From Rapana venosa (Eukaryota; Mollusca; Gastropoda; Neogastropoda; Muricidae), in the NCBI GenBank assembly GCA_028751875.1, contig CM054140.1, positions 26,369,646-26,433,645 of the forward strand: a DNA stretch of 64,000 nt. The letters run 5' to 3'. Of the stretch, positions 23,438-36,117 are shown piece by piece. A model generated the notes under the pieces. The model was given only the letters and a program-made list of their open reading frames with translations, was not told the DNA's origin and searched no databases. How positions within the stretch are numbered: position 1 is the first letter of the stretch; each line of letters begins with the position of its first letter. The position numbers and the translations under genes were made by a program.

Positions 23438-23688
23438 AAAGGTAAAGGTGTTTCCCATAGTCTATGCGGTCACCTCCAGGAATGAGCATATTGAGGGTGG
23501 CTCCCATCTCCTCTCCTTCGTTGCTTTACCTTCCCTGTCCCTAAAGAGGCAGGTACTCATTTAAGCTGGGTGAACTGGAGAACTGTACTGAAGCCAAGGT
23601 GCACAAATGGTCACTCATCCACTCGGTGCTGCTTAACCTTAGCTTGGGGAAAGCAAGTGCTCTGACCACCGAGCCATCCAGTCCCAGT
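23438..23688 (-). mobile_element. SINE with tRNA-like and 5S-like head, copy 2
   Basis: Second copy of the element seen at 570-856, same orientation. It shares the GGCAGGTACTCATTTA...GCTGGGTGAACTGG body and the GCTGCTTAACCTTAGCTTGG and GAGCCATCCAGTCCC head (given as plus-strand text). Several small deletions distinguish it from the others. The tail end carries GGTAAAGGTGT. Confidence 0.8.
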
Positions 23689-25447
23689 ACTCGGTAAATG
23701 CTGATGCAGCCTTATGCCAAGTTTTCTCCAGTGCACACAGATGCCTCAGAACTTGCACCCTTCTAATTCCGTTACAAAACAAAATTAAAAAAATAAATAA
23801 AGCAAGGGAGCAATAGTGCTATATATCCATTCATGCAGGTGGTTTTCACGATGGCCCTTACATTTTTTTTTTAGTAGTATATTAGACTCGTTAAAAGGAG
23901 TAACAATGGAAATGGCCTCAGCATTACGAAAAAACAAACCTGAAAACATTTGTTTTGAAAAGAAACATTATAAAGAACTTTGTGTCAAGTAAAGACTATG
24001 TACAAGTGATGATGTAAATCTTGCATTGTTCTTTTTCCCTCTGTTGCCTGCAAAATAAACCCTTGCGAAAAAAAAATCATTTTCATGATGCTATTCCTTC
24101 AGTCATTTTACATCTTTACAAACATAAATGTCATAAAGATCTGATGCAAGACTCATTCATTTGTATATGTGCATGTCTGTGAGAGACAGTGTGTGTGTGT
24201 GAACAGGTATTGTATGTGACCCTTTCCTTGCCCACACGGTGGGGTTTCCTGGCCATGAGCAGCTTGCCACCACAGCACCTATGCCTGGGGTTATTCCATT
24301 GGCATAACAAAGAAATTAAACATAAGTTCATTACAAAGAAGAAAATTTAAAACCAGTCAACAGATCATTATTCAACTGGCTGAAACATAACATATCTTAA
24401 CACTGAAAGCTCATTTCATTTCAGAAAGTATTTGATTAACACACGGCCAACAAACTTTGCACATAATTCCCTGGCAGTGTAAGGGTTCAATTATATTGCC
24501 ATAAAATCATTCTGTAAAACTGAAACAAAAGGCCTGGTCATCCCTTGTATTTAAGTTTACTGCTGATAAGATAACTGCAGACAACTTTCTTGTATAAAGT
24601 TGATACTGCATTTTTTTTTAATCACCTAATCCTTTCTTACTAAAACGGAAAAAAAGAAGAGGTATACTGATTATGATCTGGCAACTTGACCTTCTAATAA
24701 ACAGATTGGAGAAATCACCCTTCTTTAGGCTAAACTGAAAATCCATCTGCATAATACTTTACCCCTAATACAAATGAGCCTGGGTGACCGTCATGGGGCC
24801 AGGATTGCCTAGTACCGACACCATGGTGATGGTTTCCCAGGGTGTGGGCTAAAGCCTCTGCTGTGGTGGCCCATGTCCCTGAATGTCCTTCAGATAATGG
24901 ATGTTGGAAGGGCACATACAGACATACCCAGCATGCTCCCTGTGACTAGCAGAAGGAGAGGGGTGGACTGCACAAGGTTCAACTTGCTCAAAAGACACTG
25001 AATACTCAGTGCAGTGCCGAATGACCCCTCAAGAGGTTATGGGAGAAGTCATGTCACACTAGAAGTTAGGCATAACAGTAGGGGCTGCACATCTCATGAG
25101 GCAAAAAAACGAACCCCAACCCAACTGAGCCATTAGTTACAGTAGAATTCTATAATTATTAATTAAAGATCACCTCCTTTCAAGGTGTTATACATCTGAC
25201 ATGTCAACACTGGGGTGACCAAATATAAGAACACCGAATTTGTCTAAACACTGAGAATTTTGAACATTTCAGGCCAAATGTAAAAGTTTATATTGGTTAA
25301 TTTTACAATTATCTAAATTTTACATTACAATTAGCTTAAAATAATCACACTTTTTGATGTTTTCAGATAAATTTCACTTTCAATATAAAAAGTGAATAGC
25401 AGACTTTGAATACTTATTCTTTTCCTCGCTTTTTCAAAAAACCCTGA

Positions 25448-25493
<46 letters not shown>

Positions 25494-25839
25494 AAAAGCT
25501 AAACAACTCTAATACTTTTTTTAGTTTTCCCAATATCAAACATTCTCATGGCTGTAAAAACTTGTTTGGCCCCCTAGCACAAATTGTACTAGTGTCATTA
25601 GTGATAGGAGAAAAAAAATTACACGCGTTGTATAAATTACCTTAACAAGAAAATCACAAAATAAACCATTTTATGAATATTTGTAGTATCCAAATTGCAG
25701 TGAAGGAAGGTAGCCAAAGGCCTTAGAATATACTCCCTCCATTTTCTTTCAAAATTTTCCTTACAGTATTTCATATCTTCATTGTGCCAAACGAATTTAT
25801 TTTCCACAAGTGCCCCATGATGAGAAACTATTTGCATTA
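23689..25839. other. Intergenic sequence with an unclassified island
   Basis: Mostly AT-rich. A compositionally distinct island at about 24760-25130 contains many short GC-balanced words and the phrase ACATACCCAGCATGC, which I associate with the body of a mollusc SINE. It may be a decayed mobile element but I cannot classify it. A pure C-run follows at 25450-25491. Confidence 0.4.
25450..25491. repeat. Poly(C) tract of about 42 residues
   Basis: Uninterrupted C homopolymer, followed by six A residues. Runs this long are rare in animal genomes and are often mis-sized in assemblies. On the complementary strand it is a G-run able to form G-quadruplexes. Confidence 0.85.
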
Positions 25840-25937
25840 TTCCAATCAAATCCTTTGTTTATAGCCCCACTGACCACAGAGGTCATATCACCGCTGTGAC
25901 CTCGTCAACTTTTAAATCTCAGATTAAAATTGGATCA
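25840..25937 (-). mobile_element. I/Nimb-type LINE 3' tail fragment
   Basis: Shares the plus-strand phrases CCAATCAAATCC, GTTTATAGCCCCACTGACCA, AGAGGTCATATCA and CCTCGTCAACTTTTAAATC with the family described at 42760-43395. It is severely 5'-truncated: only about 100 bp of 3' UTR is present. The recognition half is conserved while the tail repeat is degenerate. Confidence 0.8.
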
Positions 25938-26159
25938 TGGACCATCCATTATTAGTGACTGACTATTCTTGTCAAAGCAAAAGATTCCGCAACTCGGCCA
26001 ACACATCAGACTTTTCATTGCACATAATGGAGAAGCCCAATTTGCTTGAAGCGTTGCTAGGAAGACTATTAGACACCACTAACGGCAGTTTTTAAAATAA
26101 ATTTAAACCCTTTCTATAGCCTTTAACTCCAGTAGCTGACTTGTCACTTCCACCCTGGT

Positions 26160-29100
26160 GTTGATCAATGGAAAGCGCGGTCGTTGGTAACCCGGGCCTC
26201 GACCGATCCGGTATCATTTCGGCTTTGCATTCGTCTTTCATGTTTTTTCTGTGGGCTTAGGATATTCCTTGGTGGCGCCAATCTCCTCTCCAAGTCTCCA
26301 TATGTTTTGGGTTTTTTTCTATTGGGGTTTCCTCCCCCACTGCGACAGGTTGTACTGGGTTCCCATGGGTTACCAGTAGCAGTAGCAGAGAACTCTCTAC
26401 TGCCCTTATTAACTCCTAGAGAACAATCACATTGGTACTTGGAAGTCCGTACACTTACCAGTGCGGAAAAATCAAAGATTTAGTATGAGTTTTTAGCCGA
26501 TATAAATGGGACATTTTGGTTAGGAGAAGTGAGATGGACAGGATTTGTGAGACATTGATGAAGAAGGCAACAAGACCCTGGTAAAAGTGGCCAAGGAAAC
26601 ATCACAACATGGAGTGGCTTTTATTGTCAGAAAGGAAGTAGTGGGTTGCATTATCAGCTGTACCCCGGGGTTCCAGCAGGATTATCAGCATCGTGGGTGG
26701 CCCAAAGCCAAGAACATCACCATAACAAATCAATGCACCATCATTGACCATACAGATGAAAAAAGTAGAAGAATTTTATGAAGATCTTGAAGTGACATTA
26801 AGAAATTACCCAAAAAGGGACATCATCTTTCATCCAAGGGGATTTTAACCCCAAAGTAGTCCTGACTCTTACAACAAATGGGCGGAAAAGTTGGCAGTTT
26901 GGGAAGGGGGGAAAACCAACGACGGGGATACGTCTGCTGGGTTTGCCTGCACCCACAGACTTACCATTCCCAAATACCCTCATCCCCAAAGCAGTCAAGG
27001 AGGACAACCTGGCAGGGCGCCAAAGGGGCAAGACCAAACCCAAATAGATTTTATCTTAACACCAGGGCCTTCAAATCCAGCATCAACAGAGCCAGACAAG
27101 ACCTACCCTGGGCTGACATAGGCAGTGACCACGACCTTGTGCGTGGTATTCAAAATGAAGCTGAAGAAAACAAACAGCCTGCAAAACCACGTATCAATTT
27201 GACGTGGACAACTAAAGATCCAGAGTCGAGGAGTCTTCCAAGTAAGCTTGGCGGACGTTTTGCGGCATTAACCCTCCTGGACAATGACACAATGACCTCA
27301 CAACAACTTCAGAGGCAGTCTGAGAAACGCAGAGGAGGTACTCGGTCGTCAGAGACTAAACACCACCCATGGACTCCCAATGACATCTTGGACCTCTGCG
27401 ATACAAAAGGCACTGACCAACCAGGTCTTCCAACCTAAAGAATACCGGGGGGCCCAACCCAATTCGTGAGAATTTCAATGTTAAAGGCCGAGAGAAGTGG
27501 ATCAGGATCAATGTGATGAGATCGAAAAAAATGAAAGGGGGAACAGTAAAGGCATACGACACGAAGAACTAAAAAACCCACTTCAAACCAAATCATCAGT
27601 CCTTGAAGACAGCTCAGGAACCTCTCACAGAAAGCTCAGCTGCATTGAACGGGTGGTTGAATTGTCAAGAACTGTACAACTACCCAATACAACTGACAAG
27701 AGCAAAAATAGAAAGAAAGCAGCAACATCAAGAGCACCCTCGCCATTCCCATACTGAGGGAAAAAAGTGGAAGAAGCCATCCCAGCTTACCGTAGGAAAG
27801 TCCCCAGGAGCAGCAATTACCAGCAAAAGCCAAGCATGGGGGCAAAACAGTCATGACATATGTTACCAGCTATCTGTCAAAGATTTGGGAGCAAAACAGT
27901 GGCCAAAGACGGGGACACAATCACTCTCAAAACCCCTGCCCAAGAAGGGAATTTTACCCAATCCCCAAAACTATAAAACAATCACCCTCATCAGCCACGC
28001 CAGCAAGATCATGCTCAAAGTTATTTGAATCAAACTTCAAGAAGGAGGCAGAAGAACCCCTTGCAGAGGAAACAAGCTGGGTTAGGGCAGGCAGAGCACA
28101 ATCGCAGATTTTTTAATGCCACATCATGTGGAAAACATCTTCAACATCAGAGACCTGTCCCAACTTAACACTTCAAAAGGCTTTTGACGAGTATGGCACG
28201 AAGCCTGTGCAGGTCTCAGAATGTTTGCATGAAAAAGGATAGTGCAACCATTCAAGCACTATACAACACTGAAGGGCAGTGCAGCCCTTCGGGAACAATC
28301 AGGTCGGGGGAACTACTTAAAAACCCACAGTTGGGGTCCGACAGGAGGCCTGTTATCTCCGTCCGTTCAATCGTTCTGAAAAACTTTCATGAGAAGGACC
28401 CTCCATGACTTCCACCCTACATCCCCTTGGCGGCAGACCCTCAACAATACGGTTTGCTGATGACATTGACCTCATGGGCGGAAGTAACACAGAGCTCAAG
28501 ATCTTACGACCAGATTTGAGAACAGAGCTGGAGCATAGGGGATGGAGGTGAGCTCGGAGAAAAGAAAAGTACTTGTGAACGACGAGCAATGCCACCGTAA
28601 AATTTACATGAACGGCAAAAACTGGAGGAGGTAGAGCTTTTAAAAAACCTCGGCGCTAACTCAAAAAGGACGGTGGGATCGACGCAGAATCAAGTCAGAA
28701 TAGCCATGGCAACATCTTCCGACAAAACTACCACCATAGGGAAAAGTAAAGAGATCAGTTTTCCCAATCAAACTAAAGCTCAAAAAGCCTAATTCAGTCG
28801 ATCCTGCTGTACGGAAGTGAAACCTGGACATTGACTGCTGAAACAGCAAAGCAAATCCAGTCATTCGAAACAAAATCCCATAGAAAACCTGGGCATTTTC
28901 CTGGAGAAAACGAAAGACCAACGAATTTGTCAAGAGTCAAAAAAAACACGGCGGGCAGGTCCACAGGAACCCCTCTCCATCGTCAAAAAGAAAAAGCTGA
29001 CATGGTTCGGCCACGTCACCCGCCACAACATTTCCCCAAAACATACGCAGGAACACTCGAAGGTGGCAGAAGGAGGGGAAGACAGAACAAGTCATGGATG

Positions 29101-29252
29101 GACAACATCAGAGAATGGACCAGGATGAATGACTCGGCACTACTGCGCAGAGCCGAGGACCGAGATGGATGGAGGAGGCTTACCACGGCATCGTCTTTCA
29201 TGTCTCCCCCACGACCGCCAAGGTCACGGGTCTGATGATGATGATGATGATA
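26160..29252 (+). mobile_element. RTE-type LINE, near full length but decayed
   Basis: Fragments in all three plus frames follow the order of an RTE/BovB-type endonuclease-reverse transcriptase. The endonuclease part is at 26590-27150, with HGVAFIVRKEVVG and, near its end, ADIGSDHDLV. Next come LPKKG and NYKTITLISHASK near 27940-28020, the catalytic motif RFADDIDLMGG near 28449 and LLYGSETWT near 28806. The C-terminal WFGHVTRHN and GRRRGRQNKSWMDNIREWT are at 29008-29120. The copy ends in a (GAT)n tail at 29234-29252. Many frameshifts and stops make it inactive. The first roughly 250 bp are assigned only provisionally. It lies between the two convergent host genes. Confidence 0.88.
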
Positions 29253-32200
29253 GCCTTTAGTTAAATATGTGCCACTGAAGAGGTCCATCGCCAGTACTTT
29301 GCTTTAAAAACAAGTCATGAATACTAAGAGCAGAACTACACATCGGGTCTGAAACTGATCAAGTATCTTGACATCCCCATGTAGCAAATATTGAAGGGGA
29401 AAAGTATAAGTAAAGGAAATAACCACTTACATGGCCTCGACTTCTCCCATAACTTTTTTTGGAGTTGGAGTACTGCATTGAATTTTTCAGGGGAAGTTGA
29501 ACCTGGTGGAGTCCATCCGTCTCCAGTCATAGTCACTGTAACTAAAAATGAAAACTACCTACGACATTCCACCATGGCTTAACATTTCATACCACTCATT
29601 CATTTCTACGCTCATATATTCTTACTAAAACTAATACCAGCCAAAATAACAAAACAGAAGAAGAAACCACACACATGCATGTTTTATATTCCTGACAAAC
29701 AGAATCTGTCTTCTCCTTCCCTAATTCTGTGGGAGTCATTGGATCTCTGCACTGGAGAACTGTTCCCCAAATTCCTCCATTTATGTCTGCTGTAGCGCAT
29801 ACTTTTGAAGGTGAGGTTTCCTCAAACTCAGGTCAACAAGCCATGTCTAGATGTAAGCAGGCATTCTCTGGCTGAACAAATATCAGGACACCTAAACCAA
29901 TCTTGCACACACAACTGGGGCAAAAAAATGACTAATAACCAGTATTCTCTTCCCTCTCAGGGAGGAAAACTTCAATCATGCATGCTCACACACACTGTTG
30001 ATTTCAAGTCTCAGGCAAGAAGTTGTGGTTTTTTCATCTTTATTTTCTCGTTGAGGCCACAAAATAAGATTTATTGGTGTTTTTTAAATGCTAAAAACAG
30101 CATAAATCCAGGCCGATTTCTGTGGGGACCCTCTTCCCTACCTATTAGCAGCAAATATACATTGTTACAGCAAAACAGTAGTCATGATTAAAAAAACAAA
30201 AACAATAACTGAGTGGATGTGGCAAAACTTGGGGAAAAGGGAGTTCTACAGTAAGACAAAGCACTCCACCATTGACAACAGTCTGAAGATCAAGTGAATA
30301 AATGATTTGTTTTTCTTTATTTAAGAAACCTCTTGGATTGCTCCTAAGATTGAGATCTATAATTGAAAACCAAGACCTGGACAGATCTACTGAAATGTTA
30401 TCTTCAAAACAAAAATGGTAAAATTCTTGATGTAAGACCATGACAGCAGCCTTTCTAATATCGGTAATATGCACTTGTTTTAGACACACTGCATCTAACA
30501 AAGGTGTGTGTGTGCTGGTACTTGCACAAACATGTGAGTGTACTATGTACATAATAAAAAGAAAAAAAGTAAATACCCACAATAAGCAGCAAAAAAACCC
30601 AAACATATATATATAACACCCCAACATAAAATATGAATTTCCAAAAAAAAACCTGCAATGAATGTACAGCAACCAGATCAGCAGATAAATGGGTTATATT
30701 AAACACAATAGTAACAAACATAGATTTTGTACAATTTTCTTTATGTTGCTTTTAATCCAGCTAATGAGCAATATCAGGGCAGTGGTCTGATTAGCAAATC
30801 TTAAATGGAAAATGTATATTTATATACAATGCACATTTGTGCCCATGCATGCATTGCTGCTTATTCACATATTATGCCCAATAAGGTGGTGACAAGTGTT
30901 TTGAAGGCATCTTCACTGGGCTTTTTCTTCTTCTCTACATTCATTCTTTTCAAGACTAAATTCACAACAGGCAATCAATACCAAAAACCCAACAGATCCA
31001 GATTATGTTTGCTTCAATTCTTTTTGCAAATAAGTGCAGCTCTCTGAATCACATATGAGCAGTCATCCAGCAATGCAAGTGGAAGAATATTACACAGCAT
31101 GTTATTTCTGGCAGTATAATTTGTAAAAAATGAACCTTATGCCACAAAATAATGAAAAGCAAAACAAAGCACATTAGTTACCAAAGGCAAGCTTAAAAGC
31201 CCTTTAACACCTTGTAAACACAGATGTGGTTAAATCAGATGCGACTAGAATACATTTGGCTGAAAAATGCTGACGAAATAAACTTGTACATTGTTATGTG
31301 TGAAATCCAGAAATAAATGGTCAAGATAATGTTTTTACAGCCCTGCTGCCCACTCAGGGCTGTAAATACTCCTCAATCAAGCAACTAACCAGCATTGTGA
31401 GGACGGAAAGCAGGAAAATAAAATAAACCAATAACAAGCATCTGGAACAGGTTTGCCCATTTTACACTTTAGGAACTAGAAGGAAAAAATATATAAAGCT
31501 TGGAATACAGTTAGAAGTTTAAAAAAAAGAATGAATGAATATTACATTACCCAACTTTAAACCATTTAATGTTTGGATATAATGATGGGATTTTTTGGGG
31601 TCCTTTTTGTGAACTAGTTTGAAATACAGTAGCAAAAAGAAAGTGTAATTTAGTTTAGCAATCAAATTTCACAGCTGTGAAATGGTTTTAAGGTGAAAAC
31701 AGATTTAAAAGTTGACAACTATGTCTATGCCAATTGGTACAAATGATATGTACTGCAATTTTAGGACAGCCACACTATGGCATAAGTTTGAAGGCCTATA
31801 TCAGAAGAAAGGTTTGCAATTCAAATTCTGTGTGGAATCTTTGATGTCATCTTCATCAAACTGGAGTGCTGATGATCCTGGTGGGATCTTTAAAAAAAAA
31901 ACCTAACAAACTAGAACCCTACATGCAGTATGCATATAAAACAATTCACTGCAGTTTAAGACTTCTCTGATATAACATTCCACAAAATAAAATATACATA
32001 TGCGCATTACACACAACAAAAGATTTTCTAAAGATAAAATAAAGGGGCACTGTACTGTAGTGATGTACTCTCCCTAGATTTTGCCACTCTGAATATAATA
32101 AAAATATGTTGTGACCAAGTTATGTTAAATTATTCATATCAATACTCTCAAAAGATAAGTTGATGAGATATATCATAAAACACATACAAAAAGTGCATAT

Positions 32201-33407
32201 CTAAATGAAGAGTTATCTTACTTTAGTTGGAATCTTACACACACACACACACAATCAAAAGGTGTCTATACTGGTTCCTTTCTTCAACTTCAAATACCAA
32301 AGTAAAATAAAAAATGTTATTGAAAAAATTAATACAAGATCCGTTTCTTGTAAATTTTTCATTGGAGTTTGGACACAGAAGAGAAGTTTTACCGAGTGCA
32401 AAGTCACTTTAACCAAAATTGAACCCCATCTCAGATTCTTTTTAAGTGGAGAGTATAACTCAGAAAAAGCCTGCACTAGTTAAAGTATGCATTTGAACAA
32501 GCATATTTGAAAAACAAACACCAACAAACCAAACCCAAACAAAAATCACCCACAGCCAACAAAATTCCTCAAGTAGTTAGAAGCTAGTGAATGTGATTTT
32601 AAGACATCTGTATAAAAAAAAATTTTTAAAAGGAAGCTGGTTTACTCATTAGTAAACCAAACTGCTGGTTTTTAATATCACAGCTATATCTATTTTGTGT
32701 TATCAGGAATTTTTTTTTTATATTCAGGTTTATATAAGTAGGTAAAATCAATAATTGTGATCATCTTTGCTCAAAATTGTTAGACAAGGTGACAAATCAT
32801 GAAATACATGACAGAAACGAACACTCTGTCCATTAAAAAGGTATATTATATATATATATATCCGACAAGTGATCATCCGCAAGTCAAAAATATTGTTATT
32901 ATTAATTGTAGAGGAATCCTCATATCTGTATATAAAATGGACCAGAAATCACAACATGAAAATAGCTAAATGATCTTTACAAAAAATGTTCAACCCTAAA
33001 AATTATTGTTCCAAATTATCCAGTTTTTTAAAAAAAAGTTACTTATTAAAAAGAGAGAGAGAGAGAGTAGCAAAATTTCACCAACACACCATGTCATCTC
33101 AAAATTGTAAGTTCATTGTTATCCATTAAAAAAAATTCAACCTTGCACCCTCCAAAAATGCCTCCTAAAATCACACGTAGGGAAACTGGCTCTATCTTGA
33201 GATGGCAAAAGGTATTCATACCGGCCACAGAATGAGAGAACAAGGCTCACCTTGCCAAAGACTGCAATTTGTTCATCCAGGTCAACAAAAGATATTCATA
33301 CCAAACCCAGATGGCTCCAGAAAATGTCCATCCATACTGGTATTAACACAGCACACAGTAACTTTCCCCTGGGTTACTTTTAAACATAAGTTTTTGTTTT
33401 TTTTGCA
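29253..33407. other. AT-rich interval, possibly TMEM53 3' UTR in part
   Basis: No repeat family or coding exon is recognised. The minus strand is T-rich, as expected of a long 3' UTR downstream of TMEM53, but no single polyadenylation site stands out. Short TA (30607-30616, 32848-32861), CA (32238-32252) and GA (33052-33066) runs are present. A 175-codon open frame at 30145-30672 (-) has no recognisable family and compositionally biased residues; I do not treat it as a gene. Confidence 0.4.
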
Positions 33408-33600
33408 GTATGTTCCATATTTAATATCCTTTTCGCAGTGCTCTTAATGAAAGTTTTTGGTTTTTTGCGTATTATGTTCCATATTTAATATCCTTTCTTC
33501 AGTGCTCTTAATGAAAGTTTTTGGGTTTTTTGCGCATTATGTTCCATATTTAACAATAATATCCTTTCCTCTGTGCTCTTTATTTTTTGCCAACTTAATT
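33408..33600 (-). repeat. Three-copy minisatellite just downstream of TMEM53
   Basis: A unit of about 64 bp containing ATGTTCCATATTTAA, ATATCCTTT and GTGCTCTTAATGAAAG (plus-strand text) occurs three times, with ATGTTCC starting near 33410, 33474 and 33539. The third copy is altered by a small insertion and decays at its right end. It lies within 360 bp of the TMEM53 stop codon, so it is probably transcribed in the 3' UTR. A possible polyadenylation hexamer on the minus strand is the complement of TTTATT at 33579-33584, within the third unit. Confidence 0.75.
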
Positions 33601-33764
33601 TCAACAATGAAATGAAAGCAACTCGGTTTTCATGATTAAAACTGGTCAAAGAGAAGAATAATGACGTAAAAAAACACAGACTGAAAACAAAATCAGACCG
33701 CATTTTCAGAAAGCTCTGTGGGTGACTGAACACTTTCATCTAGATAGACTCTCAGCTCAGCTTT

Positions 33765-34419
33765 TTATGAAGCAAAGCAGGCTTCTGCAAAGTCCATGCA
33801 AGCTTTGGCATACACCTCTGGGTGATCTCGCAAATGAGCCACATGCTGCGAGTCATCCCAACCAATGCTCCTCACTTTGATCCCCTTCTCTTTGCGTATG
33901 TTGATCACCTCCTCCACATCCTCTGCCAGGATGACTTGGTCAGCTTTGGAGTAGAGGAACAGCTGAGGGCACTCAAAGGCATCCTGGCAGATGGATTCAT
34001 ACAGTGTGAAGCCTTTTTCCATCGCCAGCACCCCTGGTAGCAAAAAGCTCATGACGCGAGTGAAAACCAAGTACAGCAGCAGGCACATGCCCAGCAGGTA
34101 GCGTAAAACCTCTCCAAACTGCAGGGAGCTCATGAAGGCCCTGACGGCATTCAGGATCCTTCGTTTGCCTGGACAGCTGTCAAAGATGACGCCCTGTACT
34201 GACAACTTACCCTCAAGTTCAGTGGCTGGAGAGTTGATAAGGGCAGTGAGTTGGGAGTAGACCATGCAGCCACCGTTGCTGAAGAGGTGGAAGATGACCG
34301 GGTTCTTGGACAAATTGTTCTCAGCCAGCACACCCAGCACTCCCTTAGCTATCACTGTCATTTTGTTGGGATGGAAAAACAGCGTGTGGGATGGCACAAT
34401 CACAGCCACCGTGATATAT
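33765..34419 (-). CDS. TMEM53: TMEM53 coding exon 2 (residues 72-289)
   Basis: Terminal coding exon of TMEM53 (DUF829 family, alpha/beta-hydrolase-like fold). The human protein is a nuclear-envelope membrane protein reported to restrain BMP-SMAD signalling. The acceptor TTGTGCAG sits just before 34419, and the first base completes Gly72. Visible hallmarks are FHLFSNGG around Ser119 (nucleophile-elbow-like), VIFDSCPG near 149-155, and a hydrophobic membrane segment at about 178-203. LYSKADQVI carries Asp232 and DSQHVAHLRDHP carries His264, so a Ser/Asp/His triad-like arrangement is retained. The protein ends after Cys-Phe-Ala-Ser at a TGA-type stop at 33765. Upstream codons back to 34433 are open but are intronic. 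Assignment rests on the order of family motifs and is firm. Confidence 0.94.
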
Positions 34420-34705
34420 CTGCACAATACCAATAATAATAATGATGAAATAAATTAAATACAAATTTAAACAAATATATAATCAATTATATTTTTACTG
34501 TTCATACAGAGCACAGGTAGGCCTATTTGCATTCAGATAATACCACAAAACATTCAGATGCTTACAAAACATCCTTTCCAAAAACAGTATGCGATGAAAT
34601 CCTTACAACTTCAAATACAAGCATATGAATGCGGCTACCTTAATTTGTTATTTGGGAGCAAAAACAGTTGCATATATGCACATGCAAAATTTCACCATTT
34701 GTGAA

Positions 34706-34944
34706 CCCGCCACAACACTCTGCCCAAAACAGTACTGCAGGGAACACTCGAAGGTGGCAGAAGGAGGGGAAGACAGAACAAGTCATGGATGGACAACATC
34801 AGAGAATGGACCAGGATGAATGACTCGGCACTACTGCGCAGAGCCGAGGACCGAGATGGATGGAGGAGGCTTACCACGGCATCGTCTTTCATGTCTCCCC
34901 CACGACCGCCAAGGTCACGGGTCTGATGATGATGATGATGATGA
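34706..34944 (+). mobile_element. RTE LINE 3' fragment
   Basis: Near-identical to the last 235 bp of the element at 26160-29252, including the segment encoding GRRRGRQNKSWMDNIREWT and the (GAT)n tail at 34926-34944. The very high match over this stretch suggests both copies derive from recent source elements. It is 5'-truncated inside the ORF. It is antisense to TMEM53. Confidence 0.9.
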
Positions 34945-34972
34945 ACCTCGGAGCTCTAGCTAAGAAACAGAA

Positions 34973-35048
34973 ACCAATCCAATCCAATCCTGTTTACAGC
35001 CCCACCGACCACAGAGGCCATATCAGGGCTGTCATCTCATAATATTTT
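34973..35048 (-). mobile_element. I/Nimb-type LINE 3' tail fragment
   Basis: Carries CCAATCCAATCCAATCC (the tail repeat as seen on the plus strand) followed by the ACAGCCCCACCGACCACAGA block and GGGCTGTCATCTC. Only about 75 bp is present. Confidence 0.85.
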
Positions 35049-35243
35049 AAATTGTTAAGAAACAGAGGGGATGGGCACCAAAAAGCCCCAAGCATAAGCG
35101 ACATTCAGTAGCAATGTTCTTGCAAGGGGGAATATTCTAAGAGAGACAACTCTGCAACAGCACTGTATTTATTACATGACTGCTTCCCTTGTAGCCATCA
35201 CAGCTGTTTCAACCCATGATATCTATAGATCTATTCACAAGCT

Positions 35244-35400
35244 TCAAGATTGTTTATAGCCCTGCCAAACACAGAAGCCATATCAGGGCTGTCACCTTGT
35301 CAAATTTTAAATCTCAGATTAAAACTGTGCAGCTACATACATATTAAAACAGGGTATAAAACCAACTGAATGTGGGTGATGTGAGAATGATCCATGACTG
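35244..35400 (-). mobile_element. I/Nimb-type LINE 3' fragment with internal deletion
   Basis: The 3'-UTR block runs from GTTTATAGCCCTGCC to GGGTATAAAACCAACT, then jumps directly to TGTGGGTGATGTGAGAATGA. In longer copies that phrase lies several hundred bases further into the element. The (ATTGG)n tail is absent. The jump marks an internal deletion of most of the 3' UTR and the end of the coding region. Confidence 0.8.
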
Positions 35401-35578
35401 ATCAGTAGTGATGTTTAACATGGGTTTACATACAAAGGCCAAAAAGCACTCTGCCTCGTATGCAAATCTGTAAAGTTTTGCTTTTCAAATTGCAACGGTC
35501 AAGGAAGTAACAGTGTGGAATAATCACAGATTTCTCACACAGACAGAAAAGTACAACTACATGGCTCATTTGTATATT

Positions 35579-35650
35579 AAGCGCTTCGATTTGTTTGTTT
35601 TACAAGATTCAGCGCTATATAAATTCCATATATTATTATTATTATTATAT
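35579..35650 (+). mobile_element. L2-like LINE or SINE shared 3' tail
   Basis: AAGCGCTTCGATTTG, ACAAGATTCAGCGC, TATATAAATTCCATAT and an ATT run match the 3' terminus of the LINE at 41300-42584 and the tail of the SINE at 56449-56930. It is too short to say which of the two generated it. Confidence 0.8.
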
Positions 35651-35805
35651 TATACTCAGAGTAAAGTCACAAACACTGCTTTATTATAATCTTTTACATA
35701 AAAAGAACATAGCAGTCCACATTTATCCCCCCCCCCTCCCCAATTCAACTGAAGGAGTAAAGGTGCAGCTGACATCACATCAATAATTGACAAGCAGCAC
35801 TAGCA

Positions 35806-35912
35806 CTGGGTGGCGCTGCTCTTGTGGCGACGCGCTCTCCCCGGGGAGAGCAGCCCGAATTTCATGCAGAGAAATCTGCCATGACTTAAAGTGGTATAAA
35901 TAAATAAATTAA
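35806..35912 (+). mobile_element. SINE core fragment
   Basis: GGGTGGCGCTG, GTGGCGACGCG, CTCTCCCCGGGGAGAGC and ATCTGCC.TGACTTAAAGTGG match the body of the SINE at 56449-56930, here on the opposite strand. The tRNA-like head and the ATT tail are missing; a degenerate AAAT run replaces the tail. Confidence 0.8.
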
Positions 35913-36117
35913 TAAATAGGCACAGCCCCTCTTTCTTTCACTTAGATAAGCCACGCCTATTCCTGCCTCCAGGACCGATCCCTGGGATAAGATGCTGTGG
36001 GTTCAAGAAATTTGATGTTTTCTGACTGCTGTTTTCTTTCAAAATACATGCTAATACAAAATAAGTTCACTGCTATTTTCAGTAAAAAAAAAATTTATAT
36101 GGTGACTTTTCAATTGA

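Noticed and set aside
30145..30672. 175-codon minus-strand open frame rich in Phe, Leu and Tyr
   Set aside because: AT-rich low-information composition, no domain, no splice-site context; lies in a probable 3' UTR or intergenic stretch.
34251..34458. Plus-strand frames over TMEM53 exon 2
   Set aside because: Shadows of the minus-strand TMEM53 exon.
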